From: Bradyrhizobium canariense
Lineage (GTDB): Bacteria; Pseudomonadota; Alphaproteobacteria; Rhizobiales; Xanthobacteraceae
Assembly: GCF_900105125.1 (NCBI RefSeq)
Contig: NZ_LT629750.1
Location: forward strand, 4,429,001 to 4,493,000
Direction: 5' to 3'
DNA: 64,000 nucleotides
Position numbers and translations under genes: made by a program. Of this stretch, positions 61,257-64,000 are shown piece by piece; positions within the stretch are counted from its first letter, which is position 1; each line of letters begins with the position of its first letter. The notes below the pieces were generated by a model. The model saw only the letters and a program-made list of their open reading frames with translations. It was not told the origin of the DNA and ran no database searches.

Positions 61257-62267
61257 TCATTCGTCGGGCTCGTCGAAGAGCGTGAGTGCCTGGCCTCTTC
61301 CCTCGGCGATCGCCCGATCGAAGATGTGGCATCCAAGCATGAGATCGCTGATGGCAAAGCCTCGATGCCAGAAGACGATCCGCCCGTCAGATCCGCGACG
61401 GCCCTGCTTCCGTCCGGCGACGATTTCGCCGATCTCCGCGTAGATGCGCGAGGCCGTGAGCTGTCCGCTCTGGATCATGGGGAACAACTGGCCACCCTTC
61501 TGGCATTGCTCCCAATCATCAACGACGATCTTGTCGGCGGTCAGCACGGTTTTCGGATCGATTGCCATGATCCAACCGTAGGTAACGACGAGGCAGTCTG
61601 GCTTCAGCCATTCGTCGCGGATCAACAACGCCGGCCGTTCGAGCCGCGTCGCCTCGACGACGATATCGGCACCCCGGACCGCCTCTTCCGGCTCGGCGAC
61701 TGCGCGCGCCATGATCCCGAGCTTGTCGTGCACCTTTCGGCAGAGCGCCTCCCGGGTTTCGGCACGCTTGCTATTGATGCGGACCTCTTCAAGCTCGAAC
61801 ATTCCGGCAAGTGCCTCGATGTTCGAGAATGCGGTGCCGCGCGCACCGATATGTCCAACGATCTTGGAATTGGATCCAGCAAGATGGCGCGCACCGGCTC
61901 CGGTGACGGCGCCTGTGCGGGCAGTTGTCAAATCGGTCGCGTCCATGATGGCACGGGGCGTCCCATGGCGGGGGTCGTACAACGTAAGCAGCGCGACCTC
62001 CGAGGGAAGGCCGCTGTGGTAGTTATCGACATAGTCGCCGATCACCTTCACTGCGGCGGTGTCGTTCGGTTTCGCCCATCCCATCAGGATGTTGAAATGG
62101 CCGTTGTAGCGGTCATCCAGTTGAATGTGGGCTTTGGGCGGCAGCACGACCTCGCGACGGCCATGAGCCGCGAGCCCCTCTTCGATGATTTCGACGACCT
62201 TCGACATATCGGGCATCAGCGCCCGTACATCGCTTCGGTTCAAGAACCGGAACTCGACACGCGCCAC
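61257..62267 (-). CDS. Ornithine cyclodeaminase/mu-crystallin family protein
   Basis: A 336-residue NAD(P)-binding protein. Family parts are HFNILMGWAKPNDTAAVKVI, ALLTLYDPRHGTPRAIMDAT, LTTARTGAVTGAGARHLA and VGHIGARGTAFSNIEALAGM, where the usual GxGxQA nucleotide motif is GARGTA. Members deaminate ornithine or reduce cyclic imines. The likely start is a GTG at 62265-62267, which overlaps the stop of the binding-protein gene; the frame upstream of it is that gene's shadow. Confidence 0.9.
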   Translation of the reverse strand: MARVEFRFLNRSDVRALMPDMSKVVEIIEEGLAAHGRREVVLPPKAHIQLDDRYNGHFNILMGWAKPNDTAAVKVIGDYVDNYHSGLPSEVALLTLYDPRHGTPRAIMDATDLTTARTGAVTGAGARHLAGSNSKIVGHIGARGTAFSNIEALAGMFELEEVRINSKRAETREALCRKVHDKLGIMARAVAEPEEAVRGADIVVEATRLERPALLIRDEWLKPDCLVVTYGWIMAIDPKTVLTADKIVVDDWEQCQKGGQLFPMIQSGQLTASRIYAEIGEIVAGRKQGRRGSDGRIVFWHRGFAISDLMLGCHIFDRAIAEGRGQALTLFDEPDE

Positions 62268-62271
62268 GGGC

Positions 62272-63330
62272 TCACCAAGCCGACTTCTTCGCGAGCTCTT
62301 CGATTTTGTGCGCATCGAAATCGTTTATCTTGTCGATGTACTCGTTGGTATAGGCGGATTTAACGTCGAAGTCCTTCGGCAACAGCCCCTCTTCTATGGT
62401 TGCGTCGGCCAGATCCTTCCATTTGGCATCGATGTTCATGCCCCATTTGGTCACGCCAGGCGGCAGCTTCATCAGGTCAAAACGCGCGTCGAAGATGTGC
62501 TCCGACTGCTTGAGCGCCTTTTCCGAATCCTCGCCCTGCGGCGCGGTCGACGGATATAGCTTCCAATGGTTCCGTACCGATCCTTCGGGATTCGCGAAGC
62601 CGAAGATCGTCGCTTCGGCGACGCCGCGCGCGATCATGATCGCGCGCTCCGGGTTCGCCGTAATTGTCTCTTCCTTGGCGATCAATACATTGCCTGGCAT
62701 CTCATTGGCCCAATCCGGTGCGACCTGGACGAACTCGAAGCCGTTATTTTCCAGTGCCGCAACCGCCGTATCCCACGCTGCCCATACATCGATGGCCTTC
62801 TGCCGGAGGGCATTGGCCGCCGGGGCGCCCAGACCGACCGACAGCCATTTGACGTCCCGATCGGGATCGATGTTGCTGCGCTTCAGAATGCTGCGGAGGA
62901 ACGGCACCGATCCCGCGCTCATATCCGGTACGCCGATCGTCTTGCCCTTCAGGTCGTCGGCTGTCGTGATGCCGCTGCCCTTCAGCGCGACGACCTGGTA
63001 GATCGGCCGCTGCGCATAGGTGTAGAACGCCTTCACCTTGATTCCCTTCGAGCGCGCAATCATCAGCGCATCGGTGCCGACAGTGGCGTAGTCGACCTGT
63101 CCGCTCGCGACTTGCTGAATGCCTGCGGTCGCGCCGGACAAGCCGATGACCTCGACATCGAGGCCATGCTCCTTCCAAAGCCCCAGGCCGTTGGGAATGG
63201 ACGATTGGGCAGCATGTCCCACCGTGATGCTCGAGGTGGTGACCGCGTAAATCACCTTGTCATTGGCTTGCGCCGCCGTAGCGGACACGGCGGCGAGGGC
63301 CGCCAGCAGCGAGATTATTCGACGTCGCAT
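62272..63330 (-). CDS. NMT1/SsuA/TauA-type ABC transporter substrate-binding protein
   Basis: A 352-residue periplasmic protein with a signal peptide (RRRIISLLAALAAVSATAAQA). Family parts are GLWKEHGLDVEVIGLSGATA, QVASGQVDYATVGTDALMIA and DDLKGKTIGVPDMSAGSVPF. Such proteins bind sulfonates, nitrate, pyrimidine precursors or aromatic acids. It starts 56 bases after the permease gene, which is read first. Its ligand is probably the compound broken down by the following genes. Confidence 0.92.
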   Translation of the reverse strand: MRRRIISLLAALAAVSATAAQANDKVIYAVTTSSITVGHAAQSSIPNGLGLWKEHGLDVEVIGLSGATAGIQQVASGQVDYATVGTDALMIARSKGIKVKAFYTYAQRPIYQVVALKGSGITTADDLKGKTIGVPDMSAGSVPFLRSILKRSNIDPDRDVKWLSVGLGAPAANALRQKAIDVWAAWDTAVAALENNGFEFVQVAPDWANEMPGNVLIAKEETITANPERAIMIARGVAEATIFGFANPEGSVRNHWKLYPSTAPQGEDSEKALKQSEHIFDARFDLMKLPPGVTKWGMNIDAKWKDLADATIEEGLLPKDFDVKSAYTNEYIDKINDFDAHKIEELAKKSAW

Positions 63331-63386
63331 TTTGACACCTCAAACGATGGTTGATTGGTTCGACGATCGGCAACGCGCATTCGAAA

Positions 63387-64000
63387 TCAGATCGACTGCG
63401 AGAAGCCGGCATTCCAGAACATCAGGCGTGATTGCACGAAGCGTACGGCCATGCTCAGGGCGACGCCGAACAGGCCAAGGATGACGAGGATCGCGAACAT
63501 CTGCGCAACATTGAACTGGAAATTGGCTTCCAGAATGAGGTTGCCAAGGCCAGCCTTCGAACCGACGAACTCGCCCACGATGGAGCCAAGGATCGCGAGC
63601 ACAATCGCGACGTTCAGCCCGGCGAATATGAAAGGCAACGCATTGGGCAACCGCACGAGGCGAAATGTTTCCCAACCGGACGCTCCAAGCGAACTCATCA
63701 GATCAAGCTTGCCCTGATCGCATGATTTGAGACCGACGATGGTATTGACCAGGATCGGGAACAGCGCCACGAGCGCGACGATCACGATCTTCGACTCGAT
63801 GCCATAGCCCGCCCAGACGATGATGAGCGGAGCGATCGCAATCTTCGGCAAAGCCTGCAGCGCGATCAGCCAGGGATAGATGGTCCGCTCCACAATGCGA
63901 AACTGTGCGATCAACGCTCCCAGGCCGATACCGAAGAGCGCCGCCAGGAAAAATCCCAAAATGGTCTGCAGCGCCGTAACGTAGAAATGCTGCACGAACA
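63387..64000 (-). CDS. SsuC/TauC-type ABC transporter permease (5' end beyond the window)
   Basis: About 200 residues of a binding-protein-dependent permease are inside the window; the coding frame reaches the right edge and the true start probably lies beyond it. The EAA-type loop is visible as MSSLGASGWETFRLVRLPNA, followed by LPFIFAGLNVAIVLAILGSI. About five helices can be seen. The ATPase of this transporter is not in the window and is expected just to the right. Confidence 0.88.
   Translation of the reverse strand, partial: FVQHFYVTALQTILGFFLAALFGIGLGALIAQFRIVERTIYPWLIALQALPKIAIAPLIIVWAGYGIESKIVIVALVALFPILVNTIVGLKSCDQGKLDLMSSLGASGWETFRLVRLPNALPFIFAGLNVAIVLAILGSIVGEFVGSKAGLGNLILEANFQFNVAQMFAILVILGLFGVALSMAVRFVQSRLMFWNAGFSQSI

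Noticed and set aside
1..64000. CRISPR arrays, rRNA genes, intact tRNA genes, riboswitches
   Set aside because: None was recognised on reading both strands. Short structured RNAs could be missed without covariance searches.

Overview
The window looks like chromosome of a Bradyrhizobium-like alphaproteobacterium. It is GC-rich, carries rhizobial-type tRNA-Arg fragments and a palindromic repeat of the kind scattered through bradyrhizobial genomes (54414-54512), and is dense in LysR, AraC and ABC-transporter genes. No rRNA, intact tRNA or CRISPR array was found. About the first 41 kb is accessory DNA built from several integrated segments. The rest reads as a catabolic and transport region.

Segment 1 (about 0.2-25.7 kb) lies between two near-identical 3' fragments of a tRNA-Arg(CCG) gene (226-279 and 25677-25722), with a tyrosine recombinase next to the right-hand fragment. 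It carries a decayed calB/fabD-like chimera, AraC and LuxR regulators, an SDR, a nitronate monooxygenase / solute-binding protein / acyl-CoA ligase operon with a divergent LysR, a quinone oxidoreductase, an alpha/beta hydrolase, a DJ-1 protein, an RND efflux operon with two adaptor genes, an AraC regulator, a DUF4331 protein and a secreted esterase. A repeat of about 240 bp sits upstream of two of its operons.

Segment 2 (25.7-31.7 kb) ends at a third, degenerate tRNA-Arg fragment. It holds a response regulator / hybrid histidine kinase operon, a TauE/SafE transporter with a small membrane protein, and a 63-residue double-glycine leader peptide that resembles a bacteriocin or RiPP precursor. 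A 22-bp operator-like motif, CGAAATACG-N4-CTGCCGTAT, precedes all three transcription units. A second kinase copy is a remnant with an internal deletion.

Segment 3 (about 31.7-41.3 kb) is the most striking part. It is a compact alkylation-response island holding Ada, two more O6-alkylguanine-DNA methyltransferases, an AlkB-like 2OG-Fe(II) oxygenase, a CDP-alcohol phosphatidyltransferase, a TagD-like cytidylyltransferase, a SnoaL-like protein and several small orphan proteins. At least nine promoters share an element that matches the known Ada box (A/G-A-T, six bases, GCAA) followed by CGGAGTG, usually 48-65 bases before the start codon. I infer one Ada regulon that reaches beyond DNA repair into orphan and phospholipid-type genes. 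The segment ends at a fragment of a tRNA with anticodon CAT.

From 41.5 kb: an aldolase II / RidA / DUF1028 / LysR operon; a divergent spermidine/putrescine-type ABC transporter whose two permeases are fused and which encloses an FMN monooxygenase gene; a convergent polar amino-acid ABC transporter; a TIGR02444 protein; and a long minus-strand catabolic array (UbiX, UbiD, ArgE-like deacylase, flavin monooxygenase, ThDP enzyme, ornithine cyclodeaminase-like protein, sulfonate/nitrate-type ABC transporter) that runs off the right edge.
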